DNA from: Bacilli bacterium
GTDB taxonomy: Bacteria; Bacillota_I; Bacilli_A; RF39; UBA660
DNA length: 39,974 nt
Reading direction: 5' to 3'
NCBI GenBank assembly: GCA_017510225.1
Contig: JAFWNS010000013.1
Coordinates: forward strand, 1 to 39,974
Positions 15,953 through 25,159 of the stretch are shown piece after piece. How positions within the stretch are numbered: the stretch's first letter is position 1; every line of letters begins with the position of its first letter. A program made the translations under genes and the position numbers. Under the pieces are notes generated by a model. The model saw only the letters and a list, made by a program, of their open reading frames with translations. It did no database searches and had not been told where the DNA came from.

Positions 15953-15961
15953 TGGTATAAT
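15953..15961 (+). promoter_or_regulatory. Extended -10 promoter of the queH-murC operon
   Basis: TGGTATAAT, two bases after the terminator T-run and 24 bases before the first ATG. Confidence 0.6.
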
Positions 15962-15985
15962 TAGATAACGAGGTGTAAATACAAA

Positions 15986-16558
15986 ATGAAGTTTAGAACA
16001 AATAAAGATAACAAAAATTATATAATGGTAAATATTGAAAAAATCGATGAATTATTAAGTTTAGTAGTAACTGATACTATAGATGTACCAGAAGATATTA
16101 GAGAAGAAGCAAAACATATTATTAGAGTATCTTCTTCACATAATATGAATCAATTAAATAACCCAAATAGTATTAAAGAAGTAGCTATTAAAAAAAGTAG
16201 TAATATAGGTCAATATTTACTTTTAAATACAGATTTTGAAAATATAATAAATGAAGATGAGTATATATATTATAAAGATATAGTACATGCACTTAATATT
16301 GCTATGTTTGAAGATAATTGTAAACTATCAAATAAAATATCAAGGTTATTCAGAGAACAAGCAAGAGGTACAAAGCAAGATTTATATGAAATATATAATC
16401 CAGAAGTAGTAGATTATATAAAAGAACATAATGATTTTAATACTTATTTACTTAAATTTAATGGTGAATATAGACCTAGAAAATATTTTGTTTATGAAGA
16501 TAATGATATAATACATAAAAAACTATATAAAAAAGAAAAAACATTAATTAAAAAATAA
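15986..16558 (+). CDS. Protein of unknown function upstream of queH
   Basis: I do not recognise this 190-residue protein. It is charged, soluble, probably helical in the middle, and lacks Cys motifs, signal peptide and membrane segments. A stretch near residues 110-130 (NKISRLFREQARGTKQDLYEIYNPEV) is well mixed and looks like a folded core. The gene is first in an operon with queH (gap of 10 bases) and murC. GAGGTG lies 11 bases before the ATG, a loose but usable spacing. Confidence 0.65.
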   Translation: MKFRTNKDNKNYIMVNIEKIDELLSLVVTDTIDVPEDIREEAKHIIRVSSSHNMNQLNNPNSIKEVAIKKSSNIGQYLLLNTDFENIINEDEYIYYKDIVHALNIAMFEDNCKLSNKISRLFREQARGTKQDLYEIYNPEVVDYIKEHNDFNTYLLKFNGEYRPRKYFVYEDNDIIHKKLYKKEKTLIKK

Positions 16559-16568
16559 TGGTGATATT

Positions 16569-17168
16569 ATGAATTATGATTTAAAGATGGAAGAAGAAAT
16601 TAAAAATATTAAACCAGGTACTAAACTCTTATTACATGCATGTTGTGCTCCATGTTCATCTGCAGTATTAGAGCGTCTTGGTAATATTTTTGAAATAACG
16701 ATTTTATATTATAATCCAAATATTACAGATGAAAACGAATATAATAAAAGATTAAATGAAGTCAAAAGTTTTATAAAGAAATTTAAAACTAAATACAAAA
16801 TATCTATAATAGATGGTAGATATGATATAAATGATTTCCTAGATATAGCTAAAGGATTAGAAAATGAACCTGAAAGAGGTAAACGTTGTTATAAATGTTA
16901 TAATTTAAGACTAGAAGAAACTGCTAAAGTTGCTGAAAAAGAAGGTTTTCCATACTTTACTACAACCCTAAGTCTATCTCCATATAAAAATAGTAATTGG
17001 ATTAATGAAATAGGAGAAGATTTAAGTAATAAATATAATTCTACATACTTATATTCTGATTTTAAAAAGAAAAACGGTTATAAAAGAAGTATAGAATTAT
17101 CGAAAGAATATAATTTATATAGACAAAACTATTGTGGATGTATATATTCAAAGAAAGAAGGGATATAA
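16569..17168 (+). CDS. queH: Epoxyqueuosine reductase QueH
   Basis: A 199-residue iron-sulfur enzyme that performs the last step of queuosine formation in tRNA, reducing epoxyqueuosine to queuosine. It replaces the cobalamin-dependent QueG. Conserved Cys are visible in HACCAPCSS (about residues 23-31), RGKRCYKCYNLRLEE (near 103-117) and NYCGC near the end. FTTTLSLSPYKN is another family signature. It overlaps murC by one base (TAATG), so the genes are translationally linked. Confidence 0.93.
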   Translation: MNYDLKMEEEIKNIKPGTKLLLHACCAPCSSAVLERLGNIFEITILYYNPNITDENEYNKRLNEVKSFIKKFKTKYKISIIDGRYDINDFLDIAKGLENEPERGKRCYKCYNLRLEETAKVAEKEGFPYFTTTLSLSPYKNSNWINEIGEDLSNKYNSTYLYSDFKKKNGYKRSIELSKEYNLYRQNYCGCIYSKKEGI

Positions 17169-18475
17169 TGAAATATTATTGTATAGGAATTAAAGGAACA
17201 GGAATGAGTACTCTTGCTCAAATATTAAGTGATTTAGGAAACGAAGTATCAGGTTATGATGATGCAAGAGGTCATAAATTCACACAAGAGGGATTAGAAG
17301 AACGTAATATACCAATTTATTATGATCATGATCATGAAATAGATAAAGATACTATTGTAACTTATAGTGTAGCTTTTTCTACAAATCATCCAGAAATGAA
17401 AAGAGTAAAAGAATTAGGTCTTACTATAAAGAAATATAACGAAATAATGGGTGATATAGTTGATATGTTTGATACTATTGGTGTTAGTGGTACCCATGGT
17501 AAAACAACTACATCTTCACTTATTAGACATATTATAGAGGACAAAATGGAATGTAATTACTTTATTGGTGCTGGAGATGGACATGCTAGTCCTGATAATA
17601 AATACTTTGTAGTAGAAAGTGATGAATTTAATAGACACTTTACTGCTTATCATCCAAAATATTCTATAATTACTAATATAGAAGCAGAACATTTAGAATG
17701 CTATAAAGATATAGATGATATTAGAGATACATTTGAAATATTTGCTAATAACACTAAAGATTTAGTAGTAGCAAATGGTGATAATGAAGAGGTTAGAAAG
17801 ATTAATTATAATACTAAAGTAAAATTCTTTGGATTTAATGAAGATAATGACATAGTAATTAAAAATATGAAATTAGAAGATACTGGTTCTGAATTTGATA
17901 TTTATGTAAATAACGAATTATTTGGACATTTTGATATTCCATTATATGGAGAACATATGGTACTAGATGCAGCAGCAGCAATCGCACTAACTAAAGAATT
18001 AGGATTTACTAAAGATGAAATACATGCTTCACTTGAAACATTTGTAAATGCTAAAAGAAGATTTGCAGAAGAAAAAATAAATGGAAGTATCATAATAGAT
18101 GACTATGCACATCATCCAACAGAAATAAAAGTTACTTTAGAAGCTATTAAGCAAAAATATCCAAATAAAAAACTAATAGTAGTTTTTGTACCAAATACAT
18201 ATTCAAGAACAAAAGACTTTACAGATGAGTTTGTAAAAGCATTTAACATAGCTGATAAAGCATATTTAACTGATATAGATGCTAATAGAGAAGATCCTAA
18301 AGATTATCCAGGTATTACATCATATACAATTATAGATAAATTAAATAATGGAGATATTATTAGTATAGAAGAAATTAATAAATTAAAAGACAATAAAGAT
18401 GATGTAGTATGCTTTATGGGATGTGCCTATGTAGATGGTATACTAAACGCTTATAAAGACTTATTAAAGAAATAG
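17168..18475 (+). CDS. murC: UDP-N-acetylmuramate--L-alanine ligase
   Basis: A 435-residue Mur ligase that adds L-Ala to UDP-MurNAc, the first amino acid of the peptidoglycan stem. The N-terminal domain opens with CIGIKGTGMSTLAQIL, the ATP loop is GVSGTHGKTTTSS near 104-116, the central motif is EAEHLE, and the C-terminal part has IDDYAHHPTEIK. The start at 17168 shares the A of the queH stop and gives the standard N-terminus; an earlier in-frame ATG lies inside queH. Ligases for the second residue (murD2, with murL) are encoded 12 kb upstream. Confidence 0.93.
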   Translation: MKYYCIGIKGTGMSTLAQILSDLGNEVSGYDDARGHKFTQEGLEERNIPIYYDHDHEIDKDTIVTYSVAFSTNHPEMKRVKELGLTIKKYNEIMGDIVDMFDTIGVSGTHGKTTTSSLIRHIIEDKMECNYFIGAGDGHASPDNKYFVVESDEFNRHFTAYHPKYSIITNIEAEHLECYKDIDDIRDTFEIFANNTKDLVVANGDNEEVRKINYNTKVKFFGFNEDNDIVIKNMKLEDTGSEFDIYVNNELFGHFDIPLYGEHMVLDAAAAIALTKELGFTKDEIHASLETFVNAKRRFAEEKINGSIIIDDYAHHPTEIKVTLEAIKQKYPNKKLIVVFVPNTYSRTKDFTDEFVKAFNIADKAYLTDIDANREDPKDYPGITSYTIIDKLNNGDIISIEEINKLKDNKDDVVCFMGCAYVDGILNAYKDLLKK

Positions 18476-18493
18476 TTATTATTTCTTTTTTTT
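18466..18493 (+). terminator. Intrinsic terminator of murC
   Basis: AAAGAAATA (18466-18474) pairs with TATTTCTTT (18480-18488) around 5 bases, then T. The murC stop codon is in the 5' arm. Confidence 0.75.
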
Positions 18494-18505
18494 ATGCCTT
18501 ATTTT

Positions 18506-18514
18506 TGGTATAAT
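18506..18514 (+). promoter_or_regulatory. Extended -10 promoter of mutS
   Basis: TGGTATAAT, 19 bases before the mutS ATG, between the murC terminator and the GTGGTGA ribosome site. Confidence 0.6.
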
Positions 18515-18533
18515 ATATAACGTGGTGAGTAGT

Positions 18534-21080
18534 ATGAAACGCAGTGAAGTAGATAGAAGTAAACTTAGTCCCATGATGAAGCAATACATGGAGGTTAAAG
18601 ATAATTATGAAGATAGTATTATCTTTTTTAGACTTGGTGATTTTTATGAAATGTTTTTTGAAGATGCAGTAACTGCTTCACATGTTTTAGAACTAGCTTT
18701 AACAGGTAAACAAGCAGGACTAGATGAAAGAGTTCCTATGTGTGGAGTTCCTCATCATGCTTATGCTAGTTATGTTGAAACACTAATAGAAAATGGTTAT
18801 AAAGTCGCAATTGCCGAACAATTAGAAGATCCTAAAGATGTAAAGGGTGTAGTTAAAAGAGACGTAATACAAGTTATTACTAAAGGTACAAGATTAGATG
18901 ATACAATTGATTCTAAAACTAATAACTATATTGCGAATATTTATAGTTTTGACTATTGTTATGGTATTTCTTATGCAGATATTTCTACTGGAGAAGTAAA
19001 TGCTTTATTAATAGATGGAGATAAAGATAAATTAATTAAAGAAATTACTAAATATAATTTTAATGAAGTAATAGTAAATGATTCTATTGATAGAGAAATA
19101 GTAGAAATACTTAGAAGTAATTATAATATTTTAGTAACTATAACTAAAGAAGAATTAGAAGATAAAAACTATGAATATATTTATAAAAATATAGAAGATA
19201 TTAGATTAGTTAGTACTATTAAACACTTATTATTCTATATAGTAGATACTAAAAAAGGAGATCTACATCACTTACAAAAATGCAATATTATAAAGACTAA
19301 CGATCATTTAGAATTTGATATAAATACTAAAAGGAATTTAGAATTAGTAGAAACAGTGCGTAATAGAGAACGTCAATATAGTTTATTATGGTTACTTGAT
19401 AAATGTAAAACAGCTATGGGTAGTAGATATTTAAAACATACTATAGAAAATCCATTAACTAATAAAAAAGAAATAAATAAACGTTATGATATGATAGAAA
19501 AATTATCTACTGAGTTTATTTTAAGAGATGATTTAATTAAAGAATTGAGTAATGTATATGACTTAGAAAGATTAGCTGGACGCATTACTTATGGTAATTT
19601 AAATGCCAAAGATTTATTACAATTAAAAAGTTCTTTAAAGAGCCTACCTAATATTAAAAGAATATTAGAAGAATTAAAATTTGATAAGAAATTAGATACT
19701 TTAGATGAATTATATGAATTACTTGAAAAAACTATTTTAGAAGATGCACCATTTACTTTAAAAGAAGGGCATTTAATTAAAGAAGGGTATAATAGTGAAT
19801 TAGATGAATTAAAGAAAATTAGTAGTGGTTCTAAAGACTTTATATTAGATATGGAATCTGAAGAGAGAAAACGTACTGGTATTAAGAATTTAAAAGTAGG
19901 TTTTAATAAAGTATTTGGTTATTATATAGAAGTATCTAAAGGACAAAAGAATTTAGTTAAAGATGAGTTTGGATATGAGAGAAAACAAACTTTAGCTAAT
20001 AGTGAAAGATATATTACTCCTATACTTAAAGAAAAAGAAAACATAATATTAGGTGCTGAAGAGAAAATAATTAATTTAGAATATAAATTATTTATGGATA
20101 TTAGAGAAGTAGTTAAAAGATATATTTCTAAGATACAAAAAATTGCTAAAGTAATTAGTGAAATAGATATGTTAGAGTCATTTTCTATAGTTAGTGATAT
20201 GTATAAATTTACTAGACCTAATTTAGTAAATGATAGAGTAATTAAGATGATAGATTGTCGTCATCCAGTAGTAGAGCAAGTTATGAAAGATAAATATGTT
20301 CCTAATGATATATTAATGGATAAAACTACTAATATATTATTAATAACTGGTCCTAATATGGCTGGTAAATCTACTTATATGAGACAATGTGCTATTACTG
20401 TTATTATGGCTCAAATGGGATGTTTTGTTCCTTGTAGTAGTTGTACTATGCCTATATTTGATAAAATATTTACTAGAATTGGTGCTAGTGATGATTTAGT
20501 TAGTGGAGAATCTACTTTTATGGTAGAAATGAAAGAAGCTAATTATGCTATTAGTGAAGCTACTTCTAATAGTTTAATATTATTTGATGAATTAGGTAGA
20601 GGTACTGCTACATATGATGGAATGAGTCTAGCTCAAGCAATACTAGAACATATTCATGATAGAATTAAATGTAAAACATTATTCTCAACTCATTATCATG
20701 AATTAGTTGCTTTAGAAAATGATTTAAAGAATTTAAAGAATGTTCATGTTTCTGCTATAGAAAAAGATTCTAAATTAACATTCTTACATAAAGTTAAAAA
20801 TGGACCAGTAGATAAAAGTTATGGTATCCATGTAGCTTCTTTAGCAAGCCTTCCTAAATCTTTAATAGATAGAGCAGATGACATTCTAAATGTATATGAA
20901 AATACTAATAATACTAAAGAAGAATTTACTCAGACTTCATTATTTGAATATAATGAATCTGAAGCAATAGAAAAACCAAATGAAATAGAAGAGAAAATAA
21001 AAGAAATTAATCCATTAGAGATGACTCCTATGGAGGCATTAAATTATTTATATGATTTAAAAAAAGATATAGATAAATAA
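18534..21080 (+). CDS. mutS: DNA mismatch repair protein MutS
   Basis: An 848-residue MutS, the ATPase that finds base mismatches. The mismatch-reading Phe-x-Glu is in GDFYEMFFEDA (near residue 38), the Walker A loop is GPNMAGKSTYMRQ near 606, STFMVEM follows, and Walker B is ILFDELGRGTATYDG with the later STHYHEL. The C-terminus has the conserved TPMEALNYLYDLKK. Length agrees with the family (850-870). The ATG at 18534 is chosen over GTG at 18522 because GTGGTGA is spaced for the ATG. mutL does not follow; the next gene is nusB. Confidence 0.96.
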   Translation: MKRSEVDRSKLSPMMKQYMEVKDNYEDSIIFFRLGDFYEMFFEDAVTASHVLELALTGKQAGLDERVPMCGVPHHAYASYVETLIENGYKVAIAEQLEDPKDVKGVVKRDVIQVITKGTRLDDTIDSKTNNYIANIYSFDYCYGISYADISTGEVNALLIDGDKDKLIKEITKYNFNEVIVNDSIDREIVEILRSNYNILVTITKEELEDKNYEYIYKNIEDIRLVSTIKHLLFYIVDTKKGDLHHLQKCNIIKTNDHLEFDINTKRNLELVETVRNRERQYSLLWLLDKCKTAMGSRYLKHTIENPLTNKKEINKRYDMIEKLSTEFILRDDLIKELSNVYDLERLAGRITYGNLNAKDLLQLKSSLKSLPNIKRILEELKFDKKLDTLDELYELLEKTILEDAPFTLKEGHLIKEGYNSELDELKKISSGSKDFILDMESEERKRTGIKNLKVGFNKVFGYYIEVSKGQKNLVKDEFGYERKQTLANSERYITPILKEKENIILGAEEKIINLEYKLFMDIREVVKRYISKIQKIAKVISEIDMLESFSIVSDMYKFTRPNLVNDRVIKMIDCRHPVVEQVMKDKYVPNDILMDKTTNILLITGPNMAGKSTYMRQCAITVIMAQMGCFVPCSSCTMPIFDKIFTRIGASDDLVSGESTFMVEMKEANYAISEATSNSLILFDELGRGTATYDGMSLAQAILEHIHDRIKCKTLFSTHYHELVALENDLKNLKNVHVSAIEKDSKLTFLHKVKNGPVDKSYGIHVASLASLPKSLIDRADDILNVYENTNNTKEEFTQTSLFEYNESEAIEKPNEIEEKIKEINPLEMTPMEALNYLYDLKKDIDK

Positions 21081-21124
21081 TTGATTTTATACACTCATAA
21101 TGATAAACTTAAGGTGGTGATACT

Positions 21125-21535
21125 ATGAAGAATAGAAGTGAACTTAGAGAAATTATTATTAAAGTTATATATCAAACTTATATATTAAAAAATACTAATT
21201 TAAAGTATGATATAGATAAGTTAATTAAAGACCAATTAGAAGTAGAAAATGAATATGTTACTACTTGTGTAAATGGTATTATAGATAATAGAACTAAGAT
21301 AGATTCATTAGCAAATAAATATCTTAAAGATTGGACTATTGATAGATTAAATAATGTAGATAAATCAATTCTATCTTTAGGTATATATGAACTTATGTAT
21401 ACAGATACTCCTAGTATAGTATGTATTAATGAAGCTGTTGAATTATCTAAGAAATATTCTGAAGAAAAAGTTACTAAAATGATAAATGGAGTACTTGATA
21501 ATATTTATCATAGTGAGGTTGAAGATGAACGATAA
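21125..21535 (+). CDS. nusB: Transcription antitermination factor NusB
   Basis: A 136-residue, all-helical RNA-binding protein that helps RNA polymerase read through rRNA operons together with NusE (S10). The family signals are KVIYQTYI at the N-terminus, DWTIDRLNNVDKSILSLGIYEL in the middle and VCINEAVELSKKYSEEK toward the end. AAGGTGGTGA precedes the start. The gene overlaps xseA by 11 bases, an order common in Firmicutes. Confidence 0.92.
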   Translation: MKNRSELREIIIKVIYQTYILKNTNLKYDIDKLIKDQLEVENEYVTTCVNGIIDNRTKIDSLANKYLKDWTIDRLNNVDKSILSLGIYELMYTDTPSIVCINEAVELSKKYSEEKVTKMINGVLDNIYHSEVEDER

Positions 21536-22778
21536 GTATATTTCAGTAACACAATTAACTAAATATATTAAATATAAAATAGATAATGATATTAACTTGA
21601 ATGAAGTGTTTTTAAAAGGTGAAATATCTAATTTTAAAGCTCATTCTAGAGGACATTACTATTTTACTATTAAAGATGAAGGTAGTAGAATTAGTGCTGT
21701 TATGTTTGCTAATAATACTAAGAAATTAAAGTTTTTACCTACTGATGGTATGAAAGTACTAGTAACTGGTAAAATAAGTGTATTTGAAGCAAATGGATCT
21801 TATCAAATTTATGTTAATGATATGTTAGAAGATGGAGTAGGTAATTTATATATTGCTTATGAACAATTAAAAAAGAAACTAGAAGAAGAGGGATTATTTG
21901 ATAAATCTCATAAGAAACCTATTCCAAAGATACCTAATAGAGTAGGAGTTATTACTGCACCTACAGGTGCTGCTATTAAAGATATTATTTCTACTATTAA
22001 AAGAAGATGGCCTCTATCAGAAATAATATTATTACCTGCTTTAGTACAAGGAGAAGAAGCTCATTCTACTATTGTAGAACAAATAAAAAATGCAGAAAAT
22101 TATAATTTAGATACATTAATAGTAGGTAGAGGAGGAGGATCCATAGAAGACTTATGGCCATTTAATGAAGAAGATGTTGCTAAAGCTATTTATGAATGTC
22201 CTATACCAGTTATTTCTGCAGTAGGTCATGAAGTAGACTTTACAATAGCAGATTTTGTCGCAGACTTACGTGCACCAACTCCAACAGGTGCTGCAGAAAT
22301 GGCAGTTCCCGCTATAAGTGATGTAATTAGTTATTTAGATCAGATAAAAATAAGATTAAATAAATCTTTATTAAATAAAATAAATATTAATAAAAAACAT
22401 TTAGATGAAATAAAAAAACATTATATATTTACTAACCCAATAACTATATATGAATCTAAAGAATTAATATTTGATAATTTAGTAGAAAGATTAAAATTTT
22501 CTCTAAAGAATCTAGTTAATATTAAAGAAAAAAAATATAATGAATTAAATAATTCAATTATCTTTAAAAACCCATATAATTTAATTGATAATAAATCTAA
22601 TAAGTATTTACAAATAATTTCTAAGTTAGACGCTCTAAGCCCCTTAAAAACGCTTCAGAGGGGGTATTCTATAGTAAAGAAGGATAATAAAGTAATTAGT
22701 AGTATAAAAGATACTAAAAAAGATGATTTATTAGAATTAAATCTAAAAGATGGTAATATAGATGTTAAAGTAATATAG
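21525..22778 (+). CDS. xseA: Exodeoxyribonuclease VII large subunit
   Basis: A 417-residue subunit of exonuclease VII, which degrades single-stranded DNA into oligonucleotides. It begins with the OB-fold (SVTQLTKYIKYKID, then FLKGEISNFKAHSRGHYYFTIKDE), followed by the catalytic domain signals GVITAPTGAAIKDI, GRGGGSIEDLWPFNEE and AVGHEVDFTIADFVADLRAPTPTGAAE. A helical stalk and the final LQRGYSIV complete it. The ATG at 21525 has GAGGTTGA as ribosome site and sits inside nusB. The C-terminal part around base 22640 contains a short GC-rich stretch at a conserved segment. Confidence 0.95.
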   Translation: MNDKYISVTQLTKYIKYKIDNDINLNEVFLKGEISNFKAHSRGHYYFTIKDEGSRISAVMFANNTKKLKFLPTDGMKVLVTGKISVFEANGSYQIYVNDMLEDGVGNLYIAYEQLKKKLEEEGLFDKSHKKPIPKIPNRVGVITAPTGAAIKDIISTIKRRWPLSEIILLPALVQGEEAHSTIVEQIKNAENYNLDTLIVGRGGGSIEDLWPFNEEDVAKAIYECPIPVISAVGHEVDFTIADFVADLRAPTPTGAAEMAVPAISDVISYLDQIKIRLNKSLLNKININKKHLDEIKKHYIFTNPITIYESKELIFDNLVERLKFSLKNLVNIKEKKYNELNNSIIFKNPYNLIDNKSNKYLQIISKLDALSPLKTLQRGYSIVKKDNKVISSIKDTKKDDLLELNLKDGNIDVKVI

Positions 22779-22787
22779 GAGGTTATT

Positions 22788-23015
22788 ATGGCAGAAAAGA
22801 AAGAAAAAAGTTTTGAAGAAAACTTAAAAGATTTAGAAGAAATAGTTAATAAACTAGAAAGTGGAGAAGTTCCATTAGATGATGCAATTAAAGAATTTAC
22901 TAAAGCTATGGAATTATCTAAAAAATGTGATCAAAAATTAAAGAGTGCTGAAGAAGCTATTACTAAAATAGTAGAAAAAGATGGATCACTAAAAGATTTT
23001 AAAGTAGAAGAATAA
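22788..23015 (+). CDS. xseB: Exodeoxyribonuclease VII small subunit
   Basis: A 75-residue, two-helix protein that binds along the XseA stalk. It shows the family pattern SFEENLKDLEEIVNKLESGEVPLDDAIKEF and then KCDQKLKSAE. It follows xseA by 9 bases with AGGAGG and closes the mutS operon before a strong terminator. Confidence 0.95.
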   Translation: MAEKKEKSFEENLKDLEEIVNKLESGEVPLDDAIKEFTKAMELSKKCDQKLKSAEEAITKIVEKDGSLKDFKVEE

Positions 23016-23042
23016 AAAAGACTTTATTTAAAAGTCTTTTTA
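23014..23042. terminator. Bidirectional terminator
   Basis: AAAAAGACTTT (23015-23025) pairs with AAAGTCTTTTT (23031-23041) around a 5-base loop. It serves xseB and the opposing gene at 23046; the xseB stop touches the stem. Confidence 0.85.
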
Positions 23043-23045
23043 TTT

Positions 23046-23276
23046 TTAACTAAAATATTTTTTTCTAAGTAATCCTAATGCCATATTAAATTCATCTCTT
23101 GTAATTGAATGTAAAGTACCATTATCATCAGCCAATTTTTGTATTAAATAATCCTCAGGGTTCTCTTTATTAGCAAAATAATAATACATAATATTAGAAT
23201 CACTATCTAATAAATTATCAATAATTACATATTCTTTATTATCAATTTGTAATACATCTACACTAACATCTTCCAT
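23046..23276 (-). CDS. Small protein resembling DUF1292
   Basis: A 76-residue acidic protein with a beta-rich look (VDVLQIDNKEYVIIDNL, then MYYYFANKENPEDYLIQKL). The pattern recalls small DUF1292/YrzB-like proteins of Firmicutes, but the match is by eye and weak. Its ATG overlaps the stop of the upstream gene by one base (TAATG), so the two are translated together. The function is unknown. Confidence 0.5.
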   Translation of the reverse strand: MEDVSVDVLQIDNKEYVIIDNLLDSDSNIMYYYFANKENPEDYLIQKLADDNGTLHSITRDEFNMALGLLRKKYFS

Positions 23277-23914
23277 TATTTAACCCCTCTTTTAACATTA
23301 TCATATTTATAATCAGAAATTATTTTATTTCTCATAATATCATCATATTGCTCTAAATCACTAAATCCTTTTTCATGTATATAATCTTCTAAACCATCAT
23401 AGAATACATAATTTTCACTTTTATCAAAGTTATTCTTTGGAATTTCTCGTATAGTTTTATCAACTATTCCATCATACATAGGAATACCTGTTTTTCTACC
23501 AAACGAATTATAAAACTCATATATTATATTATCTAACTCTTCATCATCATGAGCCATCTGCCTAATTTCATTAGCAATCTCTATATAATCAACAGAACCA
23601 TTCTTAGGATTACTAGATCTATTAACTATATCATCTAAAGCACTACCATATCTATCTTCAAATAAATCATCTAATTCATGTTGTTCTTTTAATTCTACAA
23701 CTCTAGGAACTGCAACACTACCAACACCACCAGCAACTAATCCCGCAACTGCAATCATAAATACACGTTTTCTTACAGTAGCTTTTCGTTTATTTTTTAA
23801 ATTTAAATTCTTTCTTTCTCTAGAAGATCTTTTAAAAGCTTCTTCTGTATTAGTTTCAGAATTATTAAGAATTCCTTCCATAATAGAAGGTTCAATTCCT
23901 TTATTATCACTCAT
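23276..23914 (-). CDS. Single-pass membrane protein of unknown function
   Basis: A 212-residue protein with a basic cytoplasmic N-terminal region (about 1-50, rich in Lys, Arg and Asn), one membrane segment (about 51-70, FMIAVAGLVAGGVGSVAVP) and an acidic outer part of about 140 residues with many Asp, Tyr and Ile. I do not recognise the family. The topology (positive inside, acidic outside) resembles small-genome Firmicute envelope or sporulation proteins, but nothing specific supports a role. It has a consensus promoter and GAGGTG before the ATG. Confidence 0.6.
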   Translation of the reverse strand: MSDNKGIEPSIMEGILNNSETNTEEAFKRSSRERKNLNLKNKRKATVRKRVFMIAVAGLVAGGVGSVAVPRVVELKEQHELDDLFEDRYGSALDDIVNRSSNPKNGSVDYIEIANEIRQMAHDDEELDNIIYEFYNSFGRKTGIPMYDGIVDKTIREIPKNNFDKSENYVFYDGLEDYIHEKGFSDLEQYDDIMRNKIISDYKYDNVKRGVK

Positions 23915-23937
23915 TATAATTCACCTCTATTATATAT

Positions 23938-23966
23938 ATTATATAATGTATTTTATTACTAGTCAA
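23938..23966 (-). promoter_or_regulatory. Consensus sigma-A promoter
   Basis: On the minus strand TTGACT, a spacer of exactly 17 bases, and TATAAT. This is the best -35/-10 pair in the window and drives the two minus-strand genes. Confidence 0.75.
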
Positions 23967-23986
23967 AAGAATTGTAAAAAATTAGT

Positions 23987-24015
23987 GTAAATGGTAATTA
24001 TTATTAGACATATTT
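23987..24015 (+). promoter_or_regulatory. Possible sigma-F/G-type promoter of spoIVB
   Basis: GTAAA, 17 bases, then CATATTT, near the forespore pattern G-H-A-T-R / CATWHTA. It would give a leader of about 45 bases. In Bacillus subtilis spoIVB is made in the forespore, which fits, but AT-rich sequence produces such matches easily. Confidence 0.3.
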
Positions 24016-24068
24016 TTTTATAAATAATTAATACTAAAAATGTAGTAAAGTTTTAAGGAGTGATTTTT

Positions 24069-25049
24069 TTGAAATGTAAAAATATTTTTTTTAAAATTAT
24101 TCTTCTTCTAATTATAATACCCATAAATACATTTGCTTATTCAAAATATATAATTGCTTCTGGTAAAACCATAGGAATAGAAGTTAATTCTAAAGGTATT
24201 TTAGTTGTAGGTTTCTATAAAATTAATAATGAATTTATCGCAAAGAATGCTGGTTTTAGAGTAGGAGATAATATAATCAAAATAAATAATAAACCAGTAG
24301 ATAAAATAGATACTATGATAGATATTATTAATAATAAAGATTCTAATAAAATAAACTTTACTATAATTAGAAATAAAAAAACAGAGAATATTAACTTAAA
24401 CCTAGTAGAGGATAATAGTGGTATTTTAAAGACAGGATTGTATGTAAAAGATCAAATAAATGGTATTGGTACACTTACTTATATAGATCCAAATACTAAG
24501 ATATTTGGTGCCCTAGGACATGAAATAATAGAAAGTAGTACTGCTAAGAAATTTGAAATAAAAGATGGTAAAATATTTTCTGCTAATGTATCTGATATAA
24601 CTAAAAGTAGAAGTGGTGATGCTGGAGAAAAGAATGCTGAATATAATAAAGATAAGGTTGATGGTAATATTAAAGATAATGATATTACTGGTATTTATGG
24701 GATCTATAATAATACTATAAAAGATTTAAAAACTATTGAAGTAGGTAACATTGATGATATAAAGAAAGGTAATGCTATAATTAAAACAGTAGTTAACAAT
24801 AACAAAGTAGAAGATTTTAATATTGAAATTATAAATATTGATAAGAACAGTAAAACTAAAAATATATTATTCCAAATAACTGATAAAAGATTATTAAATA
24901 AAACTGGTGGAGTAGTACAAGGTATGAGTGGTTCTCCAATAATACAAGATAATAAAATAATAGGGGCAGTCAACTATGTTATTGTAAATGATACTACTAA
25001 GGGATATGGTATATTTATTACTACTATGTTAGAAGAAGGAGAAAAATAG
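24069..25049 (+). CDS. spoIVB: SpoIVB peptidase (family S55)
   Basis: A 326-residue forespore-secreted serine peptidase. In B. subtilis it crosses into the space between the two spore membranes and triggers release of pro-sigma-K processing. It has an N-terminal signal anchor, the typical ASGKTIGIEVNSKGILVVGF segment, a PDZ domain (about 45-105), and the peptidase domain with GALGHEI (His near 150) and QGMSGSPIIQDNKIIGAV (Ser near 286). The start is TTG at 24069: AAGGAGTGAT at 24055 is a near-perfect ribosome site with 8 bases of spacing, and the only earlier in-frame start is GTG overlapping that site. In Bacillus spo0A follows; here it does not. Confidence 0.93.
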   Translation: MKCKNIFFKIILLLIIIPINTFAYSKYIIASGKTIGIEVNSKGILVVGFYKINNEFIAKNAGFRVGDNIIKINNKPVDKIDTMIDIINNKDSNKINFTIIRNKKTENINLNLVEDNSGILKTGLYVKDQINGIGTLTYIDPNTKIFGALGHEIIESSTAKKFEIKDGKIFSANVSDITKSRSGDAGEKNAEYNKDKVDGNIKDNDITGIYGIYNNTIKDLKTIEVGNIDDIKKGNAIIKTVVNNNKVEDFNIEIINIDKNSKTKNILFQITDKRLLNKTGGVVQGMSGSPIIQDNKIIGAVNYVIVNDTTKGYGIFITTMLEEGEK

Positions 25050-25069
25050 AGACTATTGTCTCTATTTTT
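25042..25069 (+). terminator. Intrinsic terminator of spoIVB
   Basis: A 12-bp stem, 25042-25053 with 25058-25069, around TATT; the stop codon is in the 5' arm. The 3' arm ends in five T. Confidence 0.85.
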
Positions 25070-25125
25070 GTATAAATATTTATTAAAAGTTAATAATATT
25101 AGTAGTTTATTTTTACTTATAAATA

Positions 25126-25134
25126 TGTTATTAT
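25126..25134 (+). promoter_or_regulatory. Extended -10 promoter
   Basis: TGTTATTAT, 25 bases before the ATG at 25160. Confidence 0.45.
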
Positions 25135-25159
25135 ATTAAGTCATATAGGGGATGATCAT

